Assembly: GCA_030762935.1 (NCBI GenBank)
Contig: CM060900.1
Span: 433,714,421-433,778,420 of the forward strand
DNA: 64,000 bases
Reading direction: 5' to 3'
Source of the DNA: Hymenopus coronatus
Lineage: Eukaryota; Arthropoda; Insecta; Mantodea; Hymenopodidae
Part shown: positions 21,415 to 33,189 of the stretch, piece after piece
Layout of the letters: each line of letters begins with the position of its first letter
Position numbering within the stretch: the stretch's first letter is position 1
Position numbers and translations under genes: made by a program
The notes under the pieces: generated by a model
What the model saw: only the letters and a program-made list of their open reading frames with translations
Databases searched by the model: none
Told to the model about the DNA's origin: nothing

Positions 21415-21700
21415 GCAAACAAGCTGTTCATACAATAGATTAGTCTTCTATCTACAGCATGCTAATCGAGATAAACATTAACTGAAATGGTCTTATTACT
21501 TGCTAACTTATAAGGAGACGGCAAATACGCTAGGTTAACGCACACGGTAAGCTAAAGCGATAGTTAAATCTTTTAAATTTCGTCGCTATGTGAAACAATT
21601 GAAATTCGGTTCTATATGCATGGCTAGGAATAAAACAAACAGATAGCAAACGAATTAAGACATCCCTTTTGTGGACAATTTAAGTTTTTACTTTTCTTAG
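21415..21700 (-). repeat. Family R, distal fragment (-)
   Basis: Reverse-oriented match to the distal half of family R: tagtcttctatctacagcatgctaatcgagataa corresponds to the reverse of the element's ttagcattaagtagaaagaagaataag block, and ggctaggaataaaacaaacagat also recurs at about 46135. Confidence 0.55.
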
Positions 21701-21779
21701 CACGTATGCATAATGTACATAATGCGTAGATAGAAAAGGTATTATACTCCACCTAAAAATGCGATACCAAAATGTTACC

Positions 21780-22545
21780 GGAAATATATGTATTTAAATC
21801 CCCTGAATCCTATTAAAGCATTTTAGAAAAACGTCCATGTGTGTCGACCTATGCATGTGTGTGGCCTGCATAACTGAAAAATGAAAAGTCCATTGAATAC
21901 CAAACTTGGTATTTAAGTTAAGCATCGGACAAGGATACGAAATAAAGACCTTCATGAAAATTTCCCCACCCCAACTACTCTTTACAGAGAACATTTTTAG
22001 GAAATTTTGATTTTATTCTAAATGGCTCTAACGACTTTGATTAAAGTAGCACATGTTTAGGACATTTTAATGACAAACGAACTGCATACCCAACATTTTC
22101 TGGAATAGCCTCAGAGGACCCCTCCATTCTGAATACGTTTTGTATAGCTGGTAAACCGTAAGGAACAGACAAAAACTTATAACACAAAAAATGTAGGTCT
22201 CCTTTAAACACACAATTTAGAACCCATACATTTTTTCTAGAGTTAACTATTTATAAGATATTCCTCGTTATTAGTTTCACTTTTAAAATATTTATACTTT
22301 TGCTCAAATTAGAAGTCGCCAGTGTTGCTTTAGCTTACTCTTGGCCGTGCAAAGAAGTGAACTTCAATGACGATCGTTGTGCATCAGCTTTTAAAAAATA
22401 GAGTTATCTCTTTAGCCTAATGTATTCCCTTAGTTCCTTCTATTTATAACTAACAAGTCCATTCAACTAATATTTACCTCAATTAGCATTAAGTAGAAAG
22501 AAGAATAAGCTCTTGTAATAAGTTTGTTTGCAGAGCAGGTATAGA
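21780..22545 (+). repeat. Family R, copy (+), nearly full length
   Basis: Starts at gtccatgtgtgtcgacc, then cataactgaaaaatgaaaagtcc, acttggtatttaagttaagcatc, ccccaccccaactactctttac, tttctggaatagcctcagagg, agctggtaaaccgtaagg, ggccgtgcaaagaagtgaac, agaagaataagctcttg and ends near gcagagcaggtatag. All landmarks match copy 1 in order. Confidence 0.75.
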
Positions 22546-22589
22546 AAGTCGTGTGAATGAAACACATTCGATTTTTTTTAATGAAACCA

Positions 22590-22976
22590 ATAAGATGGAA
22601 TATCTCGGAAACAAGTTAAACAAGTTAAATTCTGTGTTTTAACGAGATCTATATTGTTTCTGTAGTACGTTTTTTTCTCTCTCATACAGTTTACCAATTA
22701 TACAAATGTCATCCAGAAAGAGGAGACCTTCAGAGGCTATTTCCAGAAAATGAAAGATATAGTTTCATTTTTCATGAAAATATCGTCAACATATAGTATT
22801 TTAATAAACAATTGATAGTTATTTTTGTTAAAAACGCAATTTGCGAAAATGTTTCTATGTAAAGGGTAATTTGGGGCGGAAGGATTTTCTTGGAAAACTT
22901 TGTGTCACATCATTTGGAGATACCAAGCCTAAATACCAAGTTTGGTATTTAACGGACTTTTCATATTAAATCTCTG

Positions 22977-23032
<56 letters not shown>

Positions 23033-23170
23033 AGCAGCTGGAGGTAATGCACATGTATTTTTTCTAAGGGGTTCTTTATTTATTCAGGGATCCATACAGC
23101 ATGTATTTCCGACAATATTTTCCTATCGAATTTTTGGGTGGAATAAAATACCCTCTGTACCTACTGTGTA
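22590..23170 (-). repeat. Family R, copy (-), with (GT)n
   Basis: Reverse-oriented: acagtttaccaattatacaaa, cagaggctatttccagaaaa, gtaaagggtaatttggggcgg, gatacc..taccaagtttggtatttaacggac, then the GT run at 22981-23031 and a distal block catgtatttccgacaatatttt...aatttttgggtggaataaaatacc, which recurs at 34340, 39690, 40010 and 46685. Confidence 0.7.
22981..23031 (+). repeat. (GT)n microsatellite
   Basis: About 24 GT units, interrupted once near the start, at the position where other family R copies also carry GT-rich tracts. Confidence 0.95.
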
Positions 23171-23959
23171 CATTTTACATATGTGCTAGGCAAAGTAAAA
23201 AATGAAGTCGCAAAGCGCAAACTTGGTAAGAGTAAGAAGAAGAGCAATAGAAGAAAATATGCATCCCGTTCTAGTTACCGGGGTGTTGTGAACCAAAATC
23301 TTGTGTCTTGGATGACTTCCGATTCTTCTTCCCGTTTTGGTTACAGTTTTCGGGTTATTGTGAACCAGCCATAACTGAATGTCTAGAAGAGAGCCTATAT
23401 CATGATTCTCTATTGCTGAAATGATACTCTCGATAAGTTAAAGGCCTTCTATAATGGTCCACTTCAGAAAACATGCGAGAGGTGCAATGGATCCACCGAA
23501 GGCTGCCACTTTTGAATTCTACGAATAGCGACGCAACGAGCTCGGCTATTCCTCAGTTGGATAATTAAGGCTCTATTTATATGGTATTAAATGTTATTTT
23601 CAGACTAATTTGGCAAAACATTTCATTGCTAGGCGGAAAGTTTATAACATATTAAAAGGTTTAAATATTTTATTTTGTTTCTAGATATACGTTTACTTTA
23701 TTTAGGGGATGAAAGGAGAAGGCTATTCAGTCAAGCATGCATATAGCAGCGTTTAGTATGGGGCATAAGTCGCTTTAGTTGCTTTTATAAATGATAGCCA
23801 CATGATGAAACAATTGAAATGTTAAAATAGTTCTAACACGCTCCCTTTTATAGCGATTTCAAAATAATGACATTCGGTTTCAAATTCTACACGAATCACA
23901 ACGATTGTTCCCTCCTGTTTATTATCATAAAGTGCTAAATGCGCGCACGTGAAACATCA

Positions 23960-24160
23960 CTGGTCTTCTCAACCCACGGCCGCGGGTTCAAACCCGGCCC
24001 AGATGATGGCTGCTAAGGGTGCCTAAAAGAGACATTCCCATGTCAATAGATTTACTGGCATGTAACAGAATTGATGATGGACGAAATTACAGCATACTGG
24101 CGGCCCTGATAAGGCTCTGACAATTAACGTCGTCATTAACGGAAAAAATACTTATTTTTC
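23960..24160 (+). mobile_element. SINE family D
   Basis: A B-box-like ggttcaaacccgg after cacggccgcg, followed by the body shared with 21045-21190. The A-box side is not clear, so 5' truncation is likely. Confidence 0.6.
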
Positions 24161-24189
24161 TATTATTCTTAGACATTCGTTAGCTTAGA

Positions 24190-24910
24190 GGTCCCGAGTT
24201 TGCTAAGAAATGACAGCAAAAAAGAAGGGAGAGAGTTTAGGACGTTTCTGACAGGGCCAGAGTATTTCCCAGATCTCTAAAGAACTTGCACTTAACCTCA
24301 AGAAAGTTCAAGAAATGGCTACATGGACTTCAAGCGGAAGAGATTGAACTATTTCCAAGATCAGAAAGACCTCGCTCAATAAGTCTGCACAGAATGGAGC
24401 ACTGGCGGCGGTGACGGTGGCGAGATACAATCCTATTACATACAGATTGATTTTGCTGGATAACTATAAACTGCGTGGCACGAGATACGATTCTATATTA
24501 TGCATGGAAATTGCTCTGGGAGAATATCATCTGACTTCAGCATGTTGTCCAGGACAACTGATTACGCCACCAGATTGCGAAATAAATGACCACTGAGTTT
24601 TATATTGATATCCTCCAGAACATTCTGTTGCCATCTCTACGGGCTAATTTCCCAAAATAGGTGAAATTTATGCTTATGCACGACAACAGTGCTGTGTACT
24701 CTTCGAATCACAACAAAATTGGTTAATCAGACACCCAGAAAACGTGTGCATCGATGGCCCTCATGTTCAGCTGATTTGAACCCTATTGATTAAGTGTAGG
24801 CATTCATGGTTCAGAAGTTGCAGATACGCCAAGAAGACAGAATGCGGGAGAAATGCATGTTTTTGAAATGTGGCAATATTATTTGTGTAACTCTCGTCAG
24901 AGTTCACAAT
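24190..24910 (+). pseudogene. Tc1-like transposase relic
   Basis: The translation contains ILLPSLRANFPK then MLMHDNSAVYSS, the conserved second-Asp region of Tc1-like DDE transposases (LPSLRANFP..FMHDNSPIH). A SPDLNPI(E/D)-like block follows in decayed form (FS*FEPY near 24775). The region upstream (QISKELALNLKKVQEMA) resembles the helix-turn-helix entry. Stops and shifts throughout. Terminal repeats not located. Confidence 0.7.
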
Positions 24911-24959
24911 AGTGGTAATTATACAATGCATTAACTTATCTTGCTTCCCTGTACATTAT

Positions 24960-25212
24960 ACCCAAGGTCGTGGGTTCAAACCCGGCGGAGGACGATGTAT
25001 TTTTTCGGGTGTAAAAATCCTTAGCATGGCTTCCTTCGGAAGGGAAGTAAAGCCGTTGGTCCCGTGTCGTAGATTTAGGGCACATTAAAGAACATGTCTG
25101 ATAGAGAGGCCTCTGAGCAAAATTAAGCGGTCTTTCACGCCCAATTTAGAATGGGACGCTGAGCACCACAGTAGTTAAAGAGCGTCCATAAATAACACGC
25201 CATTTCCATTTT
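24960..25212 (+). mobile_element. SINE family B, 5' truncated, 15-bp TSD
   Basis: Begins at the B-box part (cccaaggtcgtgggttcaaaccc) and carries the full body to ccataaataacacgcc. Perfect direct repeat TTCCCTGTACATTAT at 24945-24959 and 25213-25227 marks the insertion. Truncation at the 5' end plus target duplication is typical of retroposition. Confidence 0.9.
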
Positions 25213-25559
25213 TTCCCTGTACATTATGGGTCTCAACTTCAGTTGATATCTGTTTTCATTTTTCTTCTTCAAATGCTGAAAGTTGTAGGCCAGAAGTTCC
25301 CAACCTACAGCGTGAGAGGGGAGGGCAGGTTTACCACCCCCCATTTTTGGATGCAAGAGGCAAAAACCTCTTTATCTATGGTGTCGCTTTCTATCAGTGG
25401 CGGTGGCTTCAGCAACATTAATGTTTATGGAATGGTACAAATACCTTCTTGGATGTCGTTCTTGTTAGTGACATGATTGGCACTGTTTATTTGAAACAAG
25501 GGCATCATTGTTTGCCAACAGTGTTGAACATTAGATTCTTAAATAGAACAAATAACCAT

Positions 25560-27000
25560 GCTCTACCCTACTACGGCATTTTCTTTTTATTTTGTTGAAT
25601 TTCGAGAACATCTGTTAGCATATATGTATTACCAAATATTGATATTAACTTTGCATAAAAGTTTCGCAACTTAGGACATTTTTCATCGGGAAAAGATTTA
25701 AGTAAATCCCAAAAATTTTCCTGAGAATGTTTCATGACTGTTGTGTTCTGCAAAGCAGCTAATTCCATTTGAAGATCGTGAGGAGCGTCTTTGCAGGAAA
25801 ATTAGAAGTATTGTTTAGAAGACCGAGTTCCTCCTCTACTGTTTCCAAGATTTGGAAATTGCACTTGAGTGTCATATAGTTGCTTCAAATCTTGTATATT
25901 TCTCTAATAGGGTGCAATTTATGGTAAAAATTGATTGAGCGTTGGAAAATGATATGCCAATTACCAATTCACCTTGCCATATTGTTAATTGTTCCATAAA
26001 GGTTTTCATTGCATTTACTACCGTAATTATGTTTCTATCTTTCCCTAGTAAGCTCTTATTTAGGATATCAAAGATGATGGAACAGATCGGTTGAAAGAGC
26101 AAGGTTACACAGCCATTCTTCAGTAGTTAGTTTTGGAACGTAATGGCTCCAAATAATAAATATTAGGAACTAGAAAAACCAATTTTTTATACAAGTGGCT
26201 TAAGATGATACTAAATGTGAGTAATTTACATAAGTATGCTTGCTTATTTGTTCATGAAGCTGTTTATGTCACACCATATTGAGGCACCTGATATGACAAT
26301 AATATGGCAGATTGTCTTAATCAGAACCCACCTCTTCTAGTAAAGCTTTAAATTGCATATAGCGAAGGGCTTGTATTATGGACTTAACGATGTTCACAAC
26401 TACCGAAATAACATTATTTAAAGCAATTTATTTTGCACATAAAGCCTCCCTATAAATGATGTAATGTATGGACCAAAATCAGAAGGCACATCCATATTTT
26501 ATAATATGTTCTTAGTCTGTCAATAAACACCTTTCACCCCCTAATCATTGATGGGATCCAATCGGTCGCAACACTAACTAGTTTAGCCCAGGAACTTCTA
26601 ATCTACTGCAAACATCTAGCACAGCATTGAAAATATCTTCACCACAAGTATACGTTTTAAGAGTAACTACGTTTAGAAGCTGCTCAAAGATACTGAATTC
26701 CGTATCAACCCCCCTCAAAAATTCAGCCAGTAGAGCTTCATTAGTTATATCTGTGCTGTCATTCAATTCCAGAAAAAAATAAATTAATGATTTACTTCTT
26801 TCCTTTAGCTGTTTCTTTGTATTACAGCCCGATTTTTCCACGCGCTTTGTCACGGTATTTCGAGATAAGCACTGATATAAAAGTACCTATTACATTGAGA
26901 GAACTTCCTCGATGGCTATAATTAAAGAATATTTAATGAGCTCCCCTTAGTTTAAACACTTCATCTATCTGCAATGTGTTCAGCAATTCTATAAAATGGG
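25560..27000 (-). pseudogene. hAT transposase relic (GTF2IRD2/ZBED5-like lineage)
   Basis: Minus-strand peptides in order: LELNDSTDITNEALLAEFLRGV then LLNVVTLKTYTCGEDIFNAVLDV near 26850-26580, a decayed YCHIRCLN region, LCNLALSTDLFHHL near 26100, and ELVIGISF..FTINCTLLEK near 25900. In vertebrate GTF2IRD2 and ZBED5-type hAT proteins the matching landmarks are LDESTDI.., T.GEDI.., H..VRWLS and L.FL.DI...LN, in that order. Many stops. Confidence 0.65.
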
Positions 27001-28240
27001 AACTAGATGTAATTTAATGAATGAATGTAATAACTGTTATATTGTTTTAAGCAATTTCCGCTTCATTTGTCTGTTGTAGATAAAAGTACATAAATATACC
27101 TACCTATATCTACACAGAACACTGCGATACTCATGTATGTTCTAGATAATGTTGCTTTTGCCTTATATAAATGTAAACGAATATCTTGAAACATAACCAA
27201 AATACCTAAACCATTTTTCAAAGAGCTATGAACTTTCATATGAATAGAGCGCAAATTACCCGCTGGGCAGTAGCGGAGTTCGTTGAGTTGTTATCCATAG
27301 AAAATAAAAGCGCCAACTGTTCCATCGTCATCTCTGGTGTGTTAATTTTCCGAAATGAAAAATCAAGAAACATCTTCAATTCATCGAGATTACGTATTAT
27401 TATCATCATTGGGAATTTGGGGTTGGGATAAAGGTACATATCTAGCAATTTGGTTAATGGGAACATGGCAAATTTCTATAATGCTTGGAAGTAAACAAAG
27501 TGGCAGCGCTGCTAGGTGTAAACGGTAACTTCAGGTCCAAGTAATCTGTAACTGTTTGGCGCTCTGGTTAATATACCATTGATTACTTTATTCGCTGGCA
27601 TCCGGTGCTTTTAACAATGCATTTTTGTAGCGCTGTTAACGTCTTTTATGCTAATAAGTACTTTGCTATGGCATATAATGCATTTAATTTTTTATTTTGA
27701 AACTCAAAGCTCTGTTCTCACATAATTGTGTATTTGTGTCGCATTACTATATAATTAACTATAAGGAATGTAATCATGCTGCATTCTAATAAAATTATTT
27801 TCGATTCTTGTGACTGAAGTATTTTAATTTCCTTATTGTCGAGCAAGAACTGCTAACTTGAATACACGTAGTGCTTCCGTATATCCATAGCAAGCTATGT
27901 AATTAATACATTAACAGACCATGAACGAAGTAAATTCTTTAACATGGCAATAGTATACGAGATTTATAGAGATGTTTTTGAATGTGGGTGTTTAAATAAC
28001 AATGTTTTTAATTTTGGTGATTTTTTGCAGCATTTGAAAATAATATTTTTAAGGCATTCAGTTGTAAAACTTCAATTGTATTGCAGCGTTTGTAAGAGAC
28101 AAGAAATATTAAAATGCTATGTGAAAAAAGCCATGTGATTTGTTGCTCTACAGTGGGAGTTTTGTCAGAAAGAGGTTCTATTAATCCTTAAAGTTTTATA
28201 TGTGGCGCAGGTAATATAAATACGATGTTCTCTAAAAATC
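27001..28240. other. AT-rich sequence, nothing firm
   Basis: Short open frames on both strands near 27230-27460 show no recognised domain. No repeats with another copy in this window were noticed. Confidence 0.45.
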
Positions 28241-28244
28241 AACA

Positions 28245-28350
28245 AATCAGATGCTTCAACAGATTCGACCCACGTTCCAACTTTCCCGTTATTCAGCAGT
28301 AACACGCTTTAACGAGTTCAGCTACCCTCAAGAAAGGAACCCGCTGATTA
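28245..28350 (+). mobile_element. tRNA-like SINE fragment, family E
   Basis: agcagtaacacgctttaacg and gttcagctaccctc match, in order, the minus strand of 14550-14665; ggttcgaatc-type B box is replaced by agattcgaccc. Old and partial. Confidence 0.4.
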
Positions 28351-29389
28351 GGCTTAAGTGTGCAAGCAAAGCACCAAACACCGAAATCGTTTTCACTGCT
28401 GGTCCACTACTTAATCGAAGCAGAATAACAACACGCTTTCTACAGGTGTATATGTTTATCTTCCCGTTAGTTTACAACGATTGCTGAAATATTGCTTTTC
28501 AAATCTGCGAGGTGAGCGGATGGCTGTCATGTACTCTGAACAGCAAGGGAAGCATGGCAAAATGCATACTCATGTCATTCTATGCAAGAACGCCCGAGAA
28601 TTAAGTGGCCCTTTACGCGATCAAACAGAAGTTGGGCATTTACTTTTGTGAAAGATATACAATAATTATTATTCTATAGAACTTGGGAGAAGCATAGCTT
28701 AGTTTATAACTTACGCATATATTCAAACTATAATAGTAAATAAAGCTAACTAAAGTATATTAAGGCGCCTGGAAACTAAGAGAAATGAACAAAATTGACA
28801 GATATAATCAAATGTTTTAGGCGTTTGATCTGTGGCTACTGCACTTTGCTCGTGCGCCGGCCGCCTCACTTTAAAAGTTACAATTGCAATGATAATAAGC
28901 ACATACAGTATCATAAAAGATGCCACATTCTGGCATCATCCCAGGAAATTGTCATTCATACTCCAGAGGTCAACATCCGAAACAGAAAGAATTTCTGGCC
29001 TGATTTTCTCCCCTTACTATTGCATACACCTTATTTTCATGTAGTCATCAGAGTCCGTTCAATTTTGTAATTGGATTTTTCAAAATGATAATAATTTGCT
29101 ACAGGTTTAATACTCTCTTCTGACGAACCATGGTTCCATTACTGTTGTCATGTTCCGTCGCAAAATAACAGACATCGAATACATAAAACCTTAATTTTAC
29201 AACAAGATACCCTTGTATGATGGAAAAATTTCGATGTAGTAAATTCATACAAAATAATGGGAACTATATTTTTTGTTAACAAACCATAAAGGCAGAGACA
29301 TATAGGAATTCCATACTCGCAACATTTAAAATTTTTAATGTCAGTCTGCATATTTGCAAGAGTCAGTTACCGCGCAGGCTGCTGGTGTG
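28351..29389. other. Sequence without recognised features
   Basis: Includes short open frames at 28795-29070 on the plus strand; the GC-rich spot tgctcgtgcgccggccgcctcac near 28850 stands out but no exon boundaries convincing in phase were found. Confidence 0.4.
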
Positions 29390-29690
29390 TTGTTAAATTT
29401 GATTCAAGATAAATGTCGTTATAGAGCAATTAGTAAAGACCTGGCGACACTCTGATTTAACTGCATGGGAGTTTTATCTTTGGGGAAACTTGGAAAAATA
29501 ATGTGTATGAATAAATCCCCGTAATTTGAAAGAATAAAAGAAAGCATCAGGCGAGAAATTCAATCTATTAGGAACATTGAACTCTCGGATGTGAATGCAT
29601 ACTTCGTGAGAATATTTTAGAAATATGTGGATACAGCAGACATTTTAAACATCTCTTAGGTTAAGGTACCTATGTGCTTAGTATCATCTC
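29390..29690 (+). pseudogene. C-terminal relic of a Tc1/mariner-superfamily transposase
   Basis: LTAWEFYLWGNLEK, then INPRNLKE and a shifted frame with EKFNLLGTLN..., matches the C-terminal pattern LTPxDFFLWGxLK..VYxxxPxxLxELKxxIxxEI found in the arthropod transposase group whose N-terminus appears at 55891-56778. Only about 100 codons remain. It is immediately upstream (plus sense) of the signal-peptide exon on the other strand. Confidence 0.55.
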
Positions 29691-29928
29691 GTGCCTTTTT
29701 CTCGGTAGACCGAGCGGAGACAAACAGCGCTGACCACCGAGCAGATGGTGACACCAACATGAGGGAAAATCACTCTAAGGAGTATAAGATTTAATTCAGT
29801 TTGAAATAGAAATTAAAGTGGATACTGTTATCACTTTTCCTTTAAGTTAGAAAGATGGTATTCCCTAAATGTACTTTCAAGAAATGCTCCTTTTGTATTT
29901 TTATCTGTTTTCTTTTTACTTCACTTAC

Positions 29929-30044
29929 CATAATACATTTCTTCTGGCAGGACATAGTGAGCGCATGCAGAGTCCATTGAGATTTTTATCATCAGGAATA
30001 AGACGAGCATCCACTTGGAGGAAATCATGATCAAATGCACCAGT
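29929..30044 (-). CDS. Signal-peptide exon of an orphan secreted protein
   Basis: The acceptor ttcttttttccag at 30045 opens an exon whose first ATG (30028) starts 33 codons, then G and a consensus donor GTAAGT. The peptide starts MISSKWMLVLFLMIKI and reaches SMDSACA^HYVLPEEMYY: a basic residue, a hydrophobic core, and A-C-A before a probable cleavage site after residue 23. The 15 nt before the ATG would be 5' UTR. With 16327-16405 and 3398-3569 the model gives 116 residues, mature about 93, with cysteines at positions 35, 49, 72, 92 and 116. Small secreted peptides with signal exon and phase-1 intron are common in insects; no family is recognised. An upstream 5' UTR exon is not located. Confidence 0.6.
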
Positions 30045-30473
30045 CTGGAAAAAAGAACATTCATTAGTATTTTTAAGTCTTCACTTATATTAAAGTTACT
30101 TACTTCATAACTGCTTACTCTTCTACATATAGGCTTTGCCAGTATAATATTGCATATTTTTGCACATAGTAAACTTCTACCAAAATGAGTAGTGTATAAT
30201 AAGTTTAATAATGTAATAAACACATATTTTGTTTTCTCGTAAGATTGACATATTACACACGTTTTAACGCAGTAAGCTCTGTAATTGACGTGTGTGAGCA
30301 GCTTGCCTCGGAAGTCAGAGCTGATTGTTTCATCTGCGTGAGTGGACACGTGTGCCGTCGGCGAGTTCCCTAACATTGAAGCTTTGATTGTTGAACCTGC
30401 CTGAGTTTGTGATATCTACGGTAGTTTGCTCGAGCGGCTGCTTCTGGAAGTTTCATGTCGCATCATTGACAGG

Positions 30474-30510
30474 TATAAAAAGGAGTGAACTAACCCCGCA
30501 ATCAGTTCAG
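30474..30510 (+). promoter_or_regulatory. TATA box plus TCAGT initiator (plus strand)
   Basis: TATAAAAAGG begins at 30474 and an arthropod-type initiator TCAGTT places its A at 30504, exactly 30 nt downstream of the first T. A second TCAGTG follows at 30507. The surrounding 30280-30620 is markedly GC-richer than the neighbourhood. The start would produce a plus-strand transcript; a GTAAGA near 30750 could be its first donor. No downstream coding exon was recognised. The signal-peptide exon lies 450 bp away on the opposite strand, so a shared divergent promoter region is possible. Confidence 0.55.
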
Positions 30511-30832
30511 TGATAACTGGGTTTGCACAGAGTGCAGCATTTGAGACAGTTTCGAGGCGAAATTCGGAGCGTGCAGTAATAGCCGCCGCTGCAGCGAGCG
30601 TCGAAAGGAAATATATACGGCAGAATTGCTGCAAAAGCATGGAATAAACACTTTGATTTAAAAACAGATTTTTATTTTTAATCGGTGGAAGAAATAAAGA
30701 GATGTTGTTTGAGTAACACAGAGCAGCTATTGTTACAATAAACACTTTTGTAAGAAAATCTCTTTAATGTTTCAAACTCTGATTACAATAAATATCTTTA
30801 CTCCATTGCTGTAGCACAGTTTTATCTCTCGT

Positions 30833-31020
30833 CATTTCGATTGTCGTAGACGATGGCACTGATGATAAATGAAATGAAGATGGAGCACTGGTGGAATGCG
30901 ATGGGGGGACTGGAAAACCCGGAGAAAATCCCACCCCTGCGCCACTTTGTCCACCAAAATCCCACATACGGTTGACTGTGATCGAACCCCGCCGCCTTTG
31001 TGAGAGTCGAGTGGTCTACC
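30833..31020 (-). mobile_element. SINE family C
   Basis: Plus-strand view: gatgaaatgaagatggagc, ggtggaatgcgatgg, ggagaaaatcccacc, gccactttgtccacc, aaatcccacatacgg, then a tRNA-like head (gatcgaacccc, gtggtctacccactcggcca). Copies at 31565, 52421 and 55480. The head resembles an elongator tRNA with B box ggttcgatc on the minus strand. Confidence 0.75.
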
Positions 31021-31560
31021 CACTCGGCCACATATTTAGTTTGTCTACCACGTAAAATCGGGGGAAAAAACAAAGTGCACATCTTTTTGCTTTCCTGTAG
31101 TGTTTTTCTTTAATTAATGTTGGCCGAATCCTGAATCACTTTTGTTCCACACCTACCCATGTGTGTTAACCTCTAAATGGTTTGAACGAAATGAGCGACG
31201 AAAGTGGAGAAGAGCGAGAGCACTTTGCCTGGGTGGAAAACACTGTGTCCGTCTCCTGTTGGCTTGATGCTAAATGTCTGGGATTCAAACCCTAACTAAT
31301 AAATAGAGGTAGATGTCCGACTCAGGACCAAAGGATCGGCGGAGGAGGGGCGTAAAATTCATTATTTGCAGTGGTTGGATGAAATTTTCTTGTAATCACT
31401 ATCCTCTTTTTTATACACGTCATTGGTGAGGAACAAAGGACGTGGACAGCAAATGGAAAATTATTGTCCTTATTGAGCAAAATTACAGTGCCGCTAAGGA
31501 CGTTGAACTGTGTGGGATAACAACAGCGTAAAACTGGTAGATTTTGTTTTGTTTTGATAG
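31021..31560. other. Sequence with weak SINE debris
   Basis: Near 31280-31370 gggattcaaaccctaac and ggcggaggaggggcgtaaaattcatta look like a fragment mixing family B body words. No gene seen. Confidence 0.4.
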
Positions 31561-31564
31561 TGTT

Positions 31565-31745
31565 TAACGCCCGCTTTTACTACTTGTGGCACCGCAGGCG
31601 ATGGGATACATTAAATGAAGATGGAGCACCGGCGGAATGCGATGGTGGGGAAAACCGGAGAACCTGGAAAAAACCCGCCTTTGTGCCGCTTTGTCCACCA
31701 CAAATCTCACATGCGGTCGCTTGGAATTGAACCCGAGCCGTCTAA
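31565..31745 (-). mobile_element. SINE family C
   Basis: Same word order as 30833-31020: atgaagatggagcaccgg, cggaatgcgatgg, ggagaacctgg, gccgctttgtccacc, aaatctcacatgcgg, ttgaacccgag. The tRNA-like head is cut short near 31745. Confidence 0.75.
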
Positions 31746-31899
31746 GTGAAACTGGTAGATGAAATACCAATAGCACTGGAAAAGTTTAGTATTACAATCA
31801 AAAGAAGAAAAAAATACATAGTAAGGAACTGCTTAAAAAAATCGTTTAAGATACTTTAATTCCGAAGTGACAATAGAGAAATATAATAAGAATAAAAAG

Positions 31900-31975
31900 T
31901 TTCATGCCATGGTCGGGATTCGAACTACCAATCTTCGGTCTCTCGTGTTGATCTTCTGACATCTGAGTTAGGAGG
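31900..31975 (-). mobile_element. tRNA-like fragment, family F
   Basis: catgccatggtcgggattcgaactaccaatc is the reverse complement of the T-arm and acceptor side of the family F head (ggttcaagtcccggctatggca). Minus strand only; no intact tRNA fold. Confidence 0.5.
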
Positions 31976-31979
31976 GATG

Positions 31980-33185
31980 TTAAGTTGTGAAATTCTCCAT
32001 GCGACTCGATTTTCTGATACGACAAAAGCCGCTCTTCACTTCTCTCGAGATAACTTACCGAAATACGGACTTATTACTTTTTTGTTTTAATTGTGTCCTT
32101 TCTGGATATCAAAAAACAAATAATAAACCTGAAGTATTTTGGCTATTGTTTACTTTAACTTAAGAACAAATTTATTAATTATCCCGGGTTGGAATGCAAT
32201 TACCGTATAATTTTGACCCGTTACTGTGTATATTATGTTTCGCAAGTAATTGGTATATACGTAATTAATTTTTGCAATTTTAAACGATTTCTCCGAATTA
32301 TACAAGTGTCATAGACACGGCAGTTGTCAAATTCCAAGAAATTGGTTAGAATTAATTGAGCGGACAGAAGGCTTCGAATATCCCATTATGTTTTTCTCTC
32401 TGTGGTTGACATTTCTGCCAATTTTAATGAAATGATGTTATAGCCAATAATATTCCAGGATTTCATCATATGACATGCTCATCATACGTTATTTTGAATT
32501 GAGTAACAGCTGCAAAAAGAACCAGAGGTGGAACATGAAAGTTCTGGGTTGTTTGTGCTGAGCTTTTGGGTGTTGAGTACATGTTCGAGTGCCAATATGA
32601 CCCATTGGCAAATCTGTGTGCATTTTTAGAGCAGCTGAGACCGTGAATCCTCTACAGTATTTAAGGTAAGTTGGAGGCATTATTACCCTGTAATCCTAAA
32701 GTAGGGCCCTAAGGTGCAAAGAGTAGCAATGTTGAGAGCACTAAACCGCGAAGCGTAGCCCAGGGGTTGTAAAGTTAAACTAGAATGATCATTGAGTATG
32801 AAAAAACAGCTAAAATGTACTTTTCGAAAAATATCTGTAATTGTTAAACAAAGAAACAGTGCAAATTGGCGGTTTTGAAAAAAAAACTACTAAAATATGT
32901 TCTTAAGTCAAAGCAAGCAATTACCTCTCCACAAATCTAAATCCGCCTTGTTTCCTAGCTCTCTCGTAAAACGATAACATATCGTCAGTTTCATGCTAAA
33001 AGCAAGGTGACATCATGAATGTTGGAGGAGCTGCTTTACAAATCCTTTACACACATCCCACTATATCGCCATGTTTTTTTTTGCTCCCGAACATACTTGG
33101 CAGGTAGAGAAGCTATTGTATTCCCCACAAAGATCGATACTGAGATTTTGCCGGGGAATACATAATTTCAGACACAGAATCCAAA
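31980..33185. other. Sequence without recognised features
   Basis: No exon, transposase or second repeat copy noticed in this stretch. Confidence 0.45.
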
Positions 33186-33189
33186 AAAG

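Noticed and set aside
29921..30376. A single 151-codon protein on the minus strand
   Set aside because: Only its last 33 codons look coding; a strong acceptor at 30045 and a donor at 29928 show that the long frame is an intron read-through around a signal-peptide exon.
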